Origin: DASSQJ01 sp963730165
Lineage (GTDB): Bacteria; Actinomycetota; Actinomycetes; Actinomycetales; Dermatophilaceae
Direction of reading: 5' to 3'
Length of the DNA: 64,000 bases
NCBI GenBank assembly: GCA_963730165.1
Contig: CAVSQS010000008.1
Coordinates: 1 to 64,000, forward strand
This document shows, in pieces, positions 51,054-59,205 of the stretch. Both the position numbers and the translations under genes were made by a program. Every line of letters starts with the position of its first letter. Position 1 is the stretch's first letter. The notes beneath the pieces are model-generated. The model saw nothing but the letters and a program-made list of their open reading frames with translations. It had not been told where the DNA came from and made no database searches.

Positions 51054-51781
51054 CCAGCTCGAGACACCCGGCGTCCACCGCCGTGGTCTCCTCGCGCGCC
51101 GCCGCGGTGTGGGCCGACGTCGACCCGCAGGAGGCCATCCTCGGCGCGGATGACGGCGACGGGGCCGAGCTGCGAGGCTCCGTCCCCGCCGACCCCGAGG
51201 CCGTCGTCGTCATCCTCCACGGGGGGACCGAGCGCAGCCGGGCCCCCGTCTCCTGGTGGCGGCTGCCGGTTGCGCGGATGGTGCCGTTCGCCGCCGCGGT
51301 CGAGCGCCGGGGCGGCGACCGCCTGGCCGTCATCCGGCTGAAGAACCGCGTCCGGGGCTGGAACGAGCCGACGCTGGACGCCGTCGTCGACGCGCGCTGG
51401 GCCCTCGACCGGATCCGCCGGGTTCTGCCCGGGGTTCCCATCGCCCTCGTCGGGCACTCGATGGGTGGCCGGGTCGCGTTGCACCTCGCCGCCGACCCCG
51501 ACGTCGCGCTCGTCGTCGCCCTCGCCCCCTGGGTCGAGAACGACGTCGCGCAGCCCCGCCCGGGGACCCCGGTGCTCCTCATGCACGGGACCCGGGACCG
51601 GGTGACCGACCCCCGGCGCACCCAGGTCATCGCCCGGTGGTTCGCCGAGGCCGGGGTCGCGGTCCGGCACATCAGGGTCGAGGGGGAGACCCACGCGATG
51701 CTGCGCCACGCCCGCGAGTGGCACGAGATGGTCGCGCACTTCCTCGTCGGGACCCTGCTGGGCCGACGCCGAGCCAGCTGA
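51050..51781 (+). CDS. Alpha/beta-hydrolase
   Basis: A 243-aa alpha/beta-hydrolase with nucleophile elbow GHSMGG at about 135-140, acid region HGTRDRVTDPRRT near 190 and catalytic His in GETHAM near 220. GTG 51050 overlaps the cutA stop (GTGA). Its last 110 bp overlap the end of the convergent MFS gene. Substrate unknown. Confidence 0.88.
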   Translation: MTSSRHPASTAVVSSRAAAVWADVDPQEAILGADDGDGAELRGSVPADPEAVVVILHGGTERSRAPVSWWRLPVARMVPFAAAVERRGGDRLAVIRLKNRVRGWNEPTLDAVVDARWALDRIRRVLPGVPIALVGHSMGGRVALHLAADPDVALVVALAPWVENDVAQPRPGTPVLLMHGTRDRVTDPRRTQVIARWFAEAGVAVRHIRVEGETHAMLRHAREWHEMVAHFLVGTLLGRRRAS

Positions 51782-53189
51782 GGACCGCCCCGCCGACGAG
51801 CAGCGCCGAGCACCACAGCATGGCGCGCTCGTAGCCGGCGAGCATCGACGTCGGGTCGAGGTAGTCCTCGCCCGTCAGCCCGACGAGCGGCGGCACGACG
51901 GCGACCGCGAGCAGCGACCCGGCGCGTGCCACGGCGTTGTTCACCCCGCTCGCGACACCGGCGTAGCGTTCCGGGGCGGCGGCGAGGACCGCGGCGGTCA
52001 GCGGGGAGACGAGCAGGGCGAGCCCGAGGGCGAAGACGACCATCCCGGGTAGCACGTCCCACCACGTGACCTCCTCCCGGACCCGGAGCAGCAGCAGCGT
52101 CCCCGCCGCAGCCACGAGCGGGCCGACCGTCATCGGCACGCGGGGCCCGATGCGGTCGGAGAGCGCGGCCGCGCGTGACGAGAGCGCCAGGAGGGCGAGC
52201 GTGATGGGGATGCTGGAGAGCCCGGCGGAGAACGCGCTCCACCCCGCGGCCTGGAGCTGGAGGACGACGAAGAGGGTGACCGCGCCGAGGGCGCCGTAGA
52301 CGAGAAGCGTCATCCCGTTGGCGGCGGAGAAGATCCGGGAGGAGAAGAGCGAGAGCGGGACCAGCGCCGCCCGGGCCCGCCGTTCGACCGCGACGAAGGC
52401 CACCCCGGCGGCGCCGGACAGCGCGACGAGGCCCCACACGAGCCATGGCGGGGCGGTCGCGGAGGCGGTGAGCGCGTACGTCAGCGCGCCGAGGGCCACG
52501 ACGGCGAGGAGGGCCCCACCGAGGTCGAAACGGTGCCGCCGCGCCTGGGGGTCACTGCTCTCCGGAGCGGCGCGGAGGGTCAGGGCCACGACGACGACGC
52601 AGAGGGGGACGTTGATCCCGAAGACCCAGCGCCACGTCGTCGTGTCGACGATCCAGCCGCCGAGCAGCGGCCCCACCGCCGCCGCGACCCCGGAGAGCCC
52701 GGCCCAGGTCCCGATGGCGGCGGCGCGGTCCTCCCGTCGGAAGGACGACTCGATGATGGCGAGGGCGCCCGGTGTGAGCAGTGCCGCCCCGACCCCCTGG
52801 AGGACCCTGAGCCAGACCAGCTGGACGGGGGTCTGGGCGAGGGCGCACAGGGCCGACGCGGCCGCGAACCAGGTGACCCCGACGACGTAGGTGCGACGAC
52901 GTCCGAAGCGGTCGCCGAGGGCCCCGGTGACGAGCAGGAGCGAGGCCAGCGCCAGCAGGTAGCCGTTGACGACCCACTGGAGCTGCGCCAGCGAGGCGCC
53001 CAGGTCGCGACCGATGGTCCGCAACGCCACGTTCACCACGGAGCCGTCCAGGATGGCGACACCCGTCCCGAGGGTCAGGCCGGCGAGGGCGATCCGGCCC
53101 CGCGGGGAGGTGCGCTCGAGGAGGACGGGGGCCTCGGCGGCCTGCTCGTCCCCCGCGGGCGCCGGCGTCCGCCGGCTGTCAGGGTCCAC
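51672..53189 (-). CDS. DHA2-family MFS exporter
   Basis: A 505-aa transporter with about 14 hydrophobic helices. ILDGSVVNVALRTIGRDLGASLAQLQWV at about 45-72 and GALGDRFGRRRTYVVG are DHA2 motifs. The start GTG 53189 stands 7 nt after TACGGT, a leaderless layout; GTG 53198 in frame is an alternative. The final 37 residues are Arg/Ser/Pro-rich and lie antisense to the hydrolase gene, which suggests the stop was lost and the frame extended. Confidence 0.92.
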   Translation of the reverse strand: MDPDSRRTPAPAGDEQAAEAPVLLERTSPRGRIALAGLTLGTGVAILDGSVVNVALRTIGRDLGASLAQLQWVVNGYLLALASLLLVTGALGDRFGRRRTYVVGVTWFAAASALCALAQTPVQLVWLRVLQGVGAALLTPGALAIIESSFRREDRAAAIGTWAGLSGVAAAVGPLLGGWIVDTTTWRWVFGINVPLCVVVVALTLRAAPESSDPQARRHRFDLGGALLAVVALGALTYALTASATAPPWLVWGLVALSGAAGVAFVAVERRARAALVPLSLFSSRIFSAANGMTLLVYGALGAVTLFVVLQLQAAGWSAFSAGLSSIPITLALLALSSRAAALSDRIGPRVPMTVGPLVAAAGTLLLLRVREEVTWWDVLPGMVVFALGLALLVSPLTAAVLAAAPERYAGVASGVNNAVARAGSLLAVAVVPPLVGLTGEDYLDPTSMLAGYERAMLWCSALLVGGAVLSWLGVGPAGSRRGSARPSRATRGRGAASRGSPPRP

Positions 53190-53219
53190 CGGGAACACCG
53201 TAGGTCCAGCGGGAGCCGA

Positions 53220-55004
53220 TCAGCTGCCGGAGCCGCGGCCCATGCTCGTCAGGGCCGCGCGGTAGTCGACCCAGCCGATCGGCTGCCCCTCGTCGTCGAG
53301 GACCGGCATGCCGCCCACACCGCTGCGGTTCAGCGCGTCGAGGACCTTGTCGAGGGTGTCGTCGGCCCGCACCCGCGCCGGCAGCTCGAAGACGATCTCG
53401 GCGGGCACGACGTCGTGGCGGCCGTCCGCCAGCGCCTCCGACACCGCGCGTGCCGTGACGATGCCGTGGTACCTCCCGTCCGCGCCGGCGAGCGGCAGCA
53501 CGCCGTAGCTGACGCCGGAGAGGCGGGCCGCGACGTCACGCAGCGGCGTGCCGCCCTGCACCGGTACCGGGAGCGGCCGCATGACCTCGCGCACCGGGGT
53601 GCGGGAGGCGGCGGACGTCGGCGGTGGGGCGGAGAGGTCGATGCCGCGGCGTCGCAGCTTGAGGGTGTAGATCGAGTCGCGCGAGAGGTAGTGGCTCACG
53701 AGCGTCGCGATGACGATGGCGGTCATGAGCGGGAGGATGATCGAGTACTCGTTGGTCAGCTCGAACATGATGATGACGGCGGTGATGGGCGCCCGGGCGG
53801 CCCCGGCGAACACCGCACCCATCCCGATCAGGCCGTAGGCGCCGACCGGTCCGGCGATCCCGGGGAGGGCGGCCTGGGTGAGCGCCCCGAACGCCGCGCC
53901 GAGCATCGCCCCGATGAACAGGCTCGGCGCGAAGACGCCACCGGAGCCCCCGATGCCGATCGTCAGCGACGTCGCGAGCATCTTGCCGACGAGCAGGACG
54001 AGGAGGAAGCCCACGGCGTAGGCGCCGCCGATCGCATTGCCGAGCACCGGATAGCCGACGCCGTACATCTGCGGGAGGACGAGGAGGAGCAGCCCGAGGA
54101 GGATGCCACCCACGGCCGGGCGCAGCCACTCCGGCCCGCGCCACAGGGCGTCGCAGCCGTCCTCGATGGCGTAGAGCACCTTGGTGAAGCCGACGCCGAC
54201 CGCGCCCGCGATGACGCCGAGCGCCGCGAAGAGGAGGTACTCGCCGGCGTGGTCGACGGTGAAGGCCGGCAGCGAGAGGAACACCTCGTCGCCGAGTACG
54301 GCCCGTCCGATCGCCGAGGCCGTGACCGAGGAGATGACGACGAGCCCGAAGGCCTGCGCGGTGAAGTCGGCGAGGATGAGCTCCATCGCGAAGAAGACCC
54401 CGGCGAGCGGCGCGTTGAACGTCGCCGCGATGCCGCCGGCTGCGCCACAGGCGACGAGCACCCGCATCCGCGACTCCGGCATTCGCGTGACCCGGCCGAG
54501 GGTCGAGCCGAGCGCCGAGCCGATCTGGACGATCGGGCCCTCACGACCGACCGAGCCGCCGCCCCCGATGCACAGGGCCGAGGCGAGGGCCTTGACCCCG
54601 GCGACCTGGGGCTTGATGCGGCCACCCCTGCGGGCGACGGCGTACATGACCTCGGGGACGCCGTGGCCACGGGCCTCCCGGGCGAAGAAGTGCACGAGCG
54701 GCCCGTAGAGCAGGCCGGCCACGACCGGCGTGAGGATGACGAACCAGCGGCCGAGGGCCGGCAGGTTCGGGTTGGCGGCGCCGGGCACCGCGGCGTAGTC
54801 GGCGTGCCCGGTGAAGGCGTAGGTGAAGGTCGCGATGAGCCAGCGGAAGAGGACCGCCGCCCCTGCGGCTCCCGCCCCGACGAGCAGCGCGAGGCCGAGC
54901 AGGCCACCCGGGGAGCCACGCAGCCAGTCGGCGGCGCGGCTGGTGAGCAACCGCCAGGTGGCGTCCCGGGTCGGGCCGGGAGCGGACGTGGCGGCGGTCG
55001 ACAT
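53220..55004 (-). CDS. ClC-family chloride channel/transporter with CBS pair
   Basis: A 594-aa ClC protein. The selectivity motifs are GGGGSVGREGPIVQIG (about 147-162, gating Glu in GREGP), GGIAATFNAPLAGVFFAMELIL and GGSGGVFAPSLFIGA. Two CBS domains occupy about 455-585 (TPVREVMRPLPVPV, then GVGGMPVLDDEG) and may sense nucleotides or ionic strength. ATG 55004 stands 7 nt after CATACT. It is divergent from a MarR gene over only 26 bp. Confidence 0.95.
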   Translation of the reverse strand: MSTAATSAPGPTRDATWRLLTSRAADWLRGSPGGLLGLALLVGAGAAGAAVLFRWLIATFTYAFTGHADYAAVPGAANPNLPALGRWFVILTPVVAGLLYGPLVHFFAREARGHGVPEVMYAVARRGGRIKPQVAGVKALASALCIGGGGSVGREGPIVQIGSALGSTLGRVTRMPESRMRVLVACGAAGGIAATFNAPLAGVFFAMELILADFTAQAFGLVVISSVTASAIGRAVLGDEVFLSLPAFTVDHAGEYLLFAALGVIAGAVGVGFTKVLYAIEDGCDALWRGPEWLRPAVGGILLGLLLLVLPQMYGVGYPVLGNAIGGAYAVGFLLVLLVGKMLATSLTIGIGGSGGVFAPSLFIGAMLGAAFGALTQAALPGIAGPVGAYGLIGMGAVFAGAARAPITAVIIMFELTNEYSIILPLMTAIVIATLVSHYLSRDSIYTLKLRRRGIDLSAPPPTSAASRTPVREVMRPLPVPVQGGTPLRDVAARLSGVSYGVLPLAGADGRYHGIVTARAVSEALADGRHDVVPAEIVFELPARVRADDTLDKVLDALNRSGVGGMPVLDDEGQPIGWVDYRAALTSMGRGSGS

Positions 55005-55030
55005 GACTTGCAGTATGCAATAGTTGCACT
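55005..55030. promoter_or_regulatory. 26-bp divergent promoter with TTGCA-N3-TGCAA operator
   Basis: The dyad TTGCA GTA TGCAA lies at 55008-55020. CATACT on the minus strand (55017-55012) is 7 nt before the ClC ATG and AATAGT on the plus strand (55019-55024) is 6 nt before GTG 55031. The dyad thus covers both -10 boxes and one bound dimer would block both genes. Confidence 0.55.
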
Positions 55031-55507
55031 GTGAACGGAAATCGGCCCGACGAGGCGGACGCCCTCGTCACCGCGCTGCTCACGGCGTCCCGCGCCCTCG
55101 TCGGGGTTTCGGCTCGCTCCCTCGCTGACGTCGAGGACACGGTGACGCTCACCCAGTTCCGCGCCCTCGTCGTCCTGCGCAGCCGGGGCCGGACCCGACA
55201 GGGAGCCCTCGCCGACCGCCTCGGCGTCAACGCCTCGAGCGCGCTGCGGCTCGTCGACCGCCTCGAGTCCGCCGGCATGGTGACCCGCGAGGAGGTCGAG
55301 GGCGACCGGCGCGCCGTCGACCTCGAGCTCACGGCGCGCGGACGCGACCTCGTCGACACCGTCACGGCGCGCCGGCGCGCCGCCATCGCGGAGATCGTCG
55401 ACGCGATGCCGGCCGGCCGTCGGCGTGGCCTGGTCTCGGCCCTCAGCGCCTTCGCCGAGGCGGCCGAGGAGCCACCACCGGGCGACGACGCCTTGACGGA
55501 CTGGTGA
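55031..55507 (+). CDS. MarR-family regulator, divergent from ClC
   Basis: A 158-aa winged-helix protein: TVTLTQFRALVVLRSRGRTRQGALADRLGVNASSALRLVDRLESAGMVTREEVEGDRRAVDLELT is the classic MarR core (about 36-100). GTG 55031 has no ribosome site and appears leaderless. It probably represses ClC and itself; control of the osmoprotectant transporter 52 bp downstream is also possible. Confidence 0.93.
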   Translation: MNGNRPDEADALVTALLTASRALVGVSARSLADVEDTVTLTQFRALVVLRSRGRTRQGALADRLGVNASSALRLVDRLESAGMVTREEVEGDRRAVDLELTARGRDLVDTVTARRRAAIAEIVDAMPAGRRRGLVSALSAFAEAAEEPPPGDDALTDW

Positions 55508-55547
55508 CCCGCGCCCGACTGCGGCCCCTCACCTCCACCGAGCCGGT

Positions 55548-55553
55548 TAGGGT
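55548..55553 (+). promoter_or_regulatory. -10 box of the osmoprotectant ABC operon
   Basis: TAGGGT followed by 6 nt and ATG 55560. This spacing decides in favour of ATG 55560 over GTG 55557. Confidence 0.5.
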
Positions 55554-55559
55554 CGGGTG

Positions 55560-56702
55560 ATGATCCGGTTCGATGCCGTGACCAAGGAGTTCCCCGACGG
55601 CACCGTGGCCGTCGACGACCTCTCCCTCACCGCCCCCACGGGCAAGATCACCGTCCTCGTCGGGCCGTCCGGCTGTGGCAAGACGACCAGCCTGCGCATG
55701 GTCAACCGGATGATCGAGCCCACCCGCGGGTCCATCGCGCTCGACGGCCAAGACACCGGCCGGATGGACCAGGCCGAGCTGCGCCGCGGCATCGGGTACG
55801 TGATCCAGCACGCGGGCCTGTTCCCCCACCGGACCGTCCTCGACAACATCGGCACCGTCCCCCGCCTGCTCGGCTGGGACCGGAAGCGGACCAGGGCCCG
55901 CTCCCGCGAGCTGCTCGAGCGAGTCGGCCTCGACCCCCGGCTCGCCGACCGCTACCCCTCGCAGCTCTCCGGCGGCCAGCAGCAGCGGGTCGGGGTGGCC
56001 CGCGCGCTCGCCGCCGACCCGCCCGTCATGCTCATGGACGAGCCCTTCTCGGCCGTCGACCCGATCGTGCGCGAGCAGCTCCAGGACGAGTTCCTCCGGC
56101 TCCAGGCGGAGCTGGGCAAGACGATCGTCTTCGTCACCCACGACATCGACGAGGCGATCAAGCTCGGCGACCAGGTGGCGGTGCTCCGGGTCGGGGGTCG
56201 CCTCGCCCAGGTGGCCGAGCCCTCGTACCTGCTCGCACACCCGGCCGACGACTTCGTCGCCGACTTCGTGGGGCGCGACCGCGGCTACCGGGCGCTGCAG
56301 TTCCAGGACACCCCGCGGCTGCCCCTTCGCCCCGAGCGCACCGTCGTCCTCGGTGAGGCGCCGACCGGCATCCGCGCGTCGTGGCTGCTCGTCGTCGACG
56401 ACGACCGCCGCCCGCTGGGCTGGGTCGAGCCGGCGCGGGTCGGCGACCGCGCCGTCGAGGACGGCGACCTCCACCGCGGCGGGACGGTCGCGCGCGCGGG
56501 CGGGACCCTGCGCGGCGCACTCGATGCCGCGCTGTCCTCCCCGGCCCGGCGCGGCGTGGTCGTCGACGACTCCGGGGCGCTGGTCGGCACCGTCCTCGCC
56601 CATGAGGTCCTCAGCGCCATCGAGGACACCGACCGGCCCGAACGGGACGAGCAGGATCCGGTCCGCGGCGGGGCCGTGAGCGTCGCGGAGGAGGGGGCCT
56701 GA
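55560..56702 (+). CDS. opuCA: Osmoprotectant ABC transporter ATP-binding protein, OpuCA/ProV-like
   Basis: A 380-aa ABC ATPase. Walker A GPSGCGKTTS at about 37-46, the OpuA/ProV-specific string MVNRMIEPTRG, QHAGLFPHRTVLDNI, signature LSGGQQQRVGVARAL and Walker B MLMDEPFSAVD are present, followed by a degenerate regulatory C-terminal region with CBS-like remnants. First gene of a four-gene operon. Confidence 0.93.
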   Translation: MIRFDAVTKEFPDGTVAVDDLSLTAPTGKITVLVGPSGCGKTTSLRMVNRMIEPTRGSIALDGQDTGRMDQAELRRGIGYVIQHAGLFPHRTVLDNIGTVPRLLGWDRKRTRARSRELLERVGLDPRLADRYPSQLSGGQQQRVGVARALAADPPVMLMDEPFSAVDPIVREQLQDEFLRLQAELGKTIVFVTHDIDEAIKLGDQVAVLRVGGRLAQVAEPSYLLAHPADDFVADFVGRDRGYRALQFQDTPRLPLRPERTVVLGEAPTGIRASWLLVVDDDRRPLGWVEPARVGDRAVEDGDLHRGGTVARAGGTLRGALDAALSSPARRGVVVDDSGALVGTVLAHEVLSAIEDTDRPERDEQDPVRGGAVSVAEEGA

Positions 56703-56703
56703 G

Positions 56704-57351
56704 GTGGGCTGGCTCTCCTCGCACTGGTCCGACGTGCTCAGCCTGGCTCGGAGCCACCTCTACCTCGCCGGCGTGCCACTCCTCGTCGGGCTCGCCCTGT
56801 CGGTGCCGCTCGGCTGGGCCGCGAAGCGCTGGAGCCGCTCGTACTTCGCCATCATCACGACGACCGGGCTGCTCTACACGATCCCGTCGCTGGCGCTCTT
56901 CGTCGTCATGCCACTCATCCTCGGCACCCAGATCCTCGACCCGATCAACGTCGTCGTCGCGATGTCCGTCTATACCGTCGCGTTGCTCGCGCGCACGGTC
57001 GCCGACGGGCTCAAGGCGGTGCCCGACCACGTCGAGCAGGCCGCCACCGCGATGGGCTACAAGGGGGTTCGCCGGCTCGTCGGCGTCGAGCTGCCCCTCG
57101 CGGTGCCCGTCATCGCCGCCGGCCTGCGCGTCGCCGCGGTGAGCAACGTGAGCATCGTCTCGGTCGCCTCCATCGTCGGTGTCTCCCAGCTCGGCGACCT
57201 GCTCATCGACGGCTACAACCGCGTCATCTGGGGCGAGCTGCTCACCGGCATCGTGGCGACCGTGCTGCTCGCGCTCGCGCTCGACGCCCTCATCGTGCTC
57301 GGCGCACGACTGCTGACGCCCTGGCAGCGACTCCAGGGAGGGTCGGCGTGA
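56704..57351 (+). CDS. Osmoprotectant ABC transporter permease 1
   Basis: A 215-aa BPD_transp_1 permease with about five helices; LLYTIPSLALFVVMPLIL and EQAATAMGYKGVRRLVGVELPLAVPVIAAGLR are the EAA-loop hallmarks of the OpuC/ProW group. GTG 56704 is 1 bp after the ATPase stop. Its stop overlaps the next start. Confidence 0.92.
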   Translation: MGWLSSHWSDVLSLARSHLYLAGVPLLVGLALSVPLGWAAKRWSRSYFAIITTTGLLYTIPSLALFVVMPLILGTQILDPINVVVAMSVYTVALLARTVADGLKAVPDHVEQAATAMGYKGVRRLVGVELPLAVPVIAAGLRVAAVSNVSIVSVASIVGVSQLGDLLIDGYNRVIWGELLTGIVATVLLALALDALIVLGARLLTPWQRLQGGSA

Positions 57352-58109
57352 TCTCCTCGCTCTTCACGTGGTTCACCGACCCGGCGAACTGGTCGGGGCC
57401 GGACGGCATCACCCACCGGCTCGTCCAGCACCTCTGGTACACCGGCGCGACGATCCTCGTGGCCGCCCTCGTCGCGGTCCCGATCGGCCTGTGGGTCGGC
57501 CACACCGGGCGGGCGCGGTGGCTCGTGTCGGTCGCCAACTCGATGCGCGCCATCCCGACCCTCGGTCTGCTGCTCGCCGCCTCGCTCTGGCTCGGCCCGA
57601 AGCTTCCCGGGGACTTCGCCTACGTCGTGCCGAGCATCGGGGTCCTCGCGATCCTGGCCATCCCGCCGCTCCTCGCCGGCACCTACGGTGGGATCGAGGC
57701 CGTCGACCCGTCGGCACGGGACGCCGCCCACGGCGTCGGGATGCGGGGCCGGCAGGTGCTCTGGCAGGTGGAGGTGCCCAACGCGCTGCCCCTCGTGCTG
57801 TCAGGGGTGCGTTCGGCCGTGCTCCAGGTCGTCGCCACCGCCACCATCGCCGCCATCGTCGGTCTCGGGGGCCTCGGCCGCTTCATCATCGACGGCCTTG
57901 CTCTCGGCGACTACGCACAGGCCGGCGGCGGTGCACTGCTCGTCGCGGTCCTCGCGCTCGCCCTCGAGGGGCTGATCGCCCTGGCGCAGCGGCGGGTCGT
58001 CTCGCCCGGACTCACCGGCCGCGCTACCGGTGGGTCACGAAAGGATGACGAAAGCACCCCCGGGGAAGAATCCGGCGGTGTGGCGGTTGACCATCGCACG
58101 CCCGCATGA
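57348..58109 (+). CDS. Osmoprotectant ABC transporter permease 2
   Basis: A 253-aa permease with about five helices; SMRAIPTLGLLLAASLWLGPKL and DAAHGVGMRGRQVLWQVEVPNALPLVLSGVR (EAA loop) mark it as the second OpuC-type subunit. GTG 57348 overlaps the previous stop (GTGA). The C-terminal 25 residues are hydrophilic. Confidence 0.92.
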   Translation: MISSLFTWFTDPANWSGPDGITHRLVQHLWYTGATILVAALVAVPIGLWVGHTGRARWLVSVANSMRAIPTLGLLLAASLWLGPKLPGDFAYVVPSIGVLAILAIPPLLAGTYGGIEAVDPSARDAAHGVGMRGRQVLWQVEVPNALPLVLSGVRSAVLQVVATATIAAIVGLGGLGRFIIDGLALGDYAQAGGGALLVAVLALALEGLIALAQRRVVSPGLTGRATGGSRKDDESTPGEESGGVAVDHRTPA

Positions 58110-58161
58110 CCAGACCACCCGTCACCTCACGGGGCTCCTCCCGACCACGAAGGGACCTTCC

Positions 58162-59085
58162 ATGAAGCGCACCACGTCCGCCGTCGCGCTCGTCGCGGCC
58201 TCGATCCTCGGGCTCACCGCCTGCGGCGGGGGCAGCGACCCGCTCTCGTCCGACACCTCGTCCGCGTCCGGGAGTGCCGGAGGAGGGTCAGGCGGCCCGG
58301 TCGTCGTCGGGGGCGCGAACTTCTCCGAGTCCACCCTGCTCGCCGAGATCTACGCGGGCGCGCTCAAGGCCAAGGGCATCGACGCCTCGACCAAGCTGAA
58401 CATCGGCTCCCGCGAGGTCTACCTGCGGGCCCTGCAGGACAACTCGGTGCAGGTTTTCCCCGAGTACACCGGCGCGCTGGCCCTCTACTACGACAGCAGC
58501 TACACGGGCACCGATGCCGAGGAGGTGTACCAGCACGTCAAGGAGGTCATCCCCGACGACCTGACCGTGCTCGACAAGTCCGCTGCCGAGGACAACGACT
58601 CGATCAACGTCACGAAGGAGACGGCGGACAAGTACTCGCTGACGACGATCGGCGACCTCAAGGCGGTCGCGGGGGACATGACCCTCGCGGCGCCGCCCGA
58701 GTTCAAGGAGCGGCCGCAGGGCATCCCCGGGCTCGAGAAGACCTACGGCGTCGTCTTCGGGTCCTTCCGGCCACTGTCCGGGCAGGCCATCGTCCAGGCG
58801 CTGAAGAACGGCCAGGCCCAGGCGGCGAACATCTTCTCCACGGACCCGGCCATCGCCGCCAACGGATTCGTCACCCTCGAGGACACCGAGAAGCTGTTCG
58901 GGTCCCAGAACATCGTCCCGCTCGTGCGGGCCGACCGGGCCGATGAGGTCAAGGACGCGCTCAACGCGGTCTCGGCGAAGCTCACGACCCAGGCGATCGC
59001 CGACATGCTCAAGCAGACCGACATCGACAAGAAGGACCCCCAGGTGGTCGCGCAGCAGTTCCTCGCCGACAACGGCCTCGGCTGA
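58162..59085 (+). CDS. opuCC: Osmoprotectant-binding lipoprotein, OpuCC-like
   Basis: A 307-aa extracytoplasmic substrate-binding protein. The lipoprotein signal has a hydrophobic SAVALVAASILGLTAC segment with the lipid cysteine at about residue 21, then a Gly/Ser linker. GANFSESTLLAEIYAGAL and FPEYTGALALYY are typical of the glycine betaine/choline-binding OpuAC family. GAAGGGACC precedes ATG 58162. It ends the operon; a strong terminator follows. Confidence 0.94.
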   Translation: MKRTTSAVALVAASILGLTACGGGSDPLSSDTSSASGSAGGGSGGPVVVGGANFSESTLLAEIYAGALKAKGIDASTKLNIGSREVYLRALQDNSVQVFPEYTGALALYYDSSYTGTDAEEVYQHVKEVIPDDLTVLDKSAAEDNDSINVTKETADKYSLTTIGDLKAVAGDMTLAAPPEFKERPQGIPGLEKTYGVVFGSFRPLSGQAIVQALKNGQAQAANIFSTDPAIAANGFVTLEDTEKLFGSQNIVPLVRADRADEVKDALNAVSAKLTTQAIADMLKQTDIDKKDPQVVAQQFLADNGLG

Positions 59086-59114
59086 CCGCCCCGCTCCTTC
59101 GCCGCACTCCCCGA

Positions 59115-59157
59115 ACCCCGGGGTCGCACCTGAAGCCTTCCGGTGCGACCCCGGGGT
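59115..59157. terminator. 16-bp perfect hairpin after the osmoprotectant operon
   Basis: ACCCCGGGGTCGCACC and its exact complement enclose an 11-nt loop whose GAAG/CTTC can extend the stem. It stands 30 bp after the operon and 48 bp before the end of the convergent gene, so it probably serves both. Confidence 0.8.
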
Positions 59158-59205
59158 CTCCGCTGTCATGACGGCGACGGGGCTCGCCGCGCCGGTCCGT
59201 CGGCG

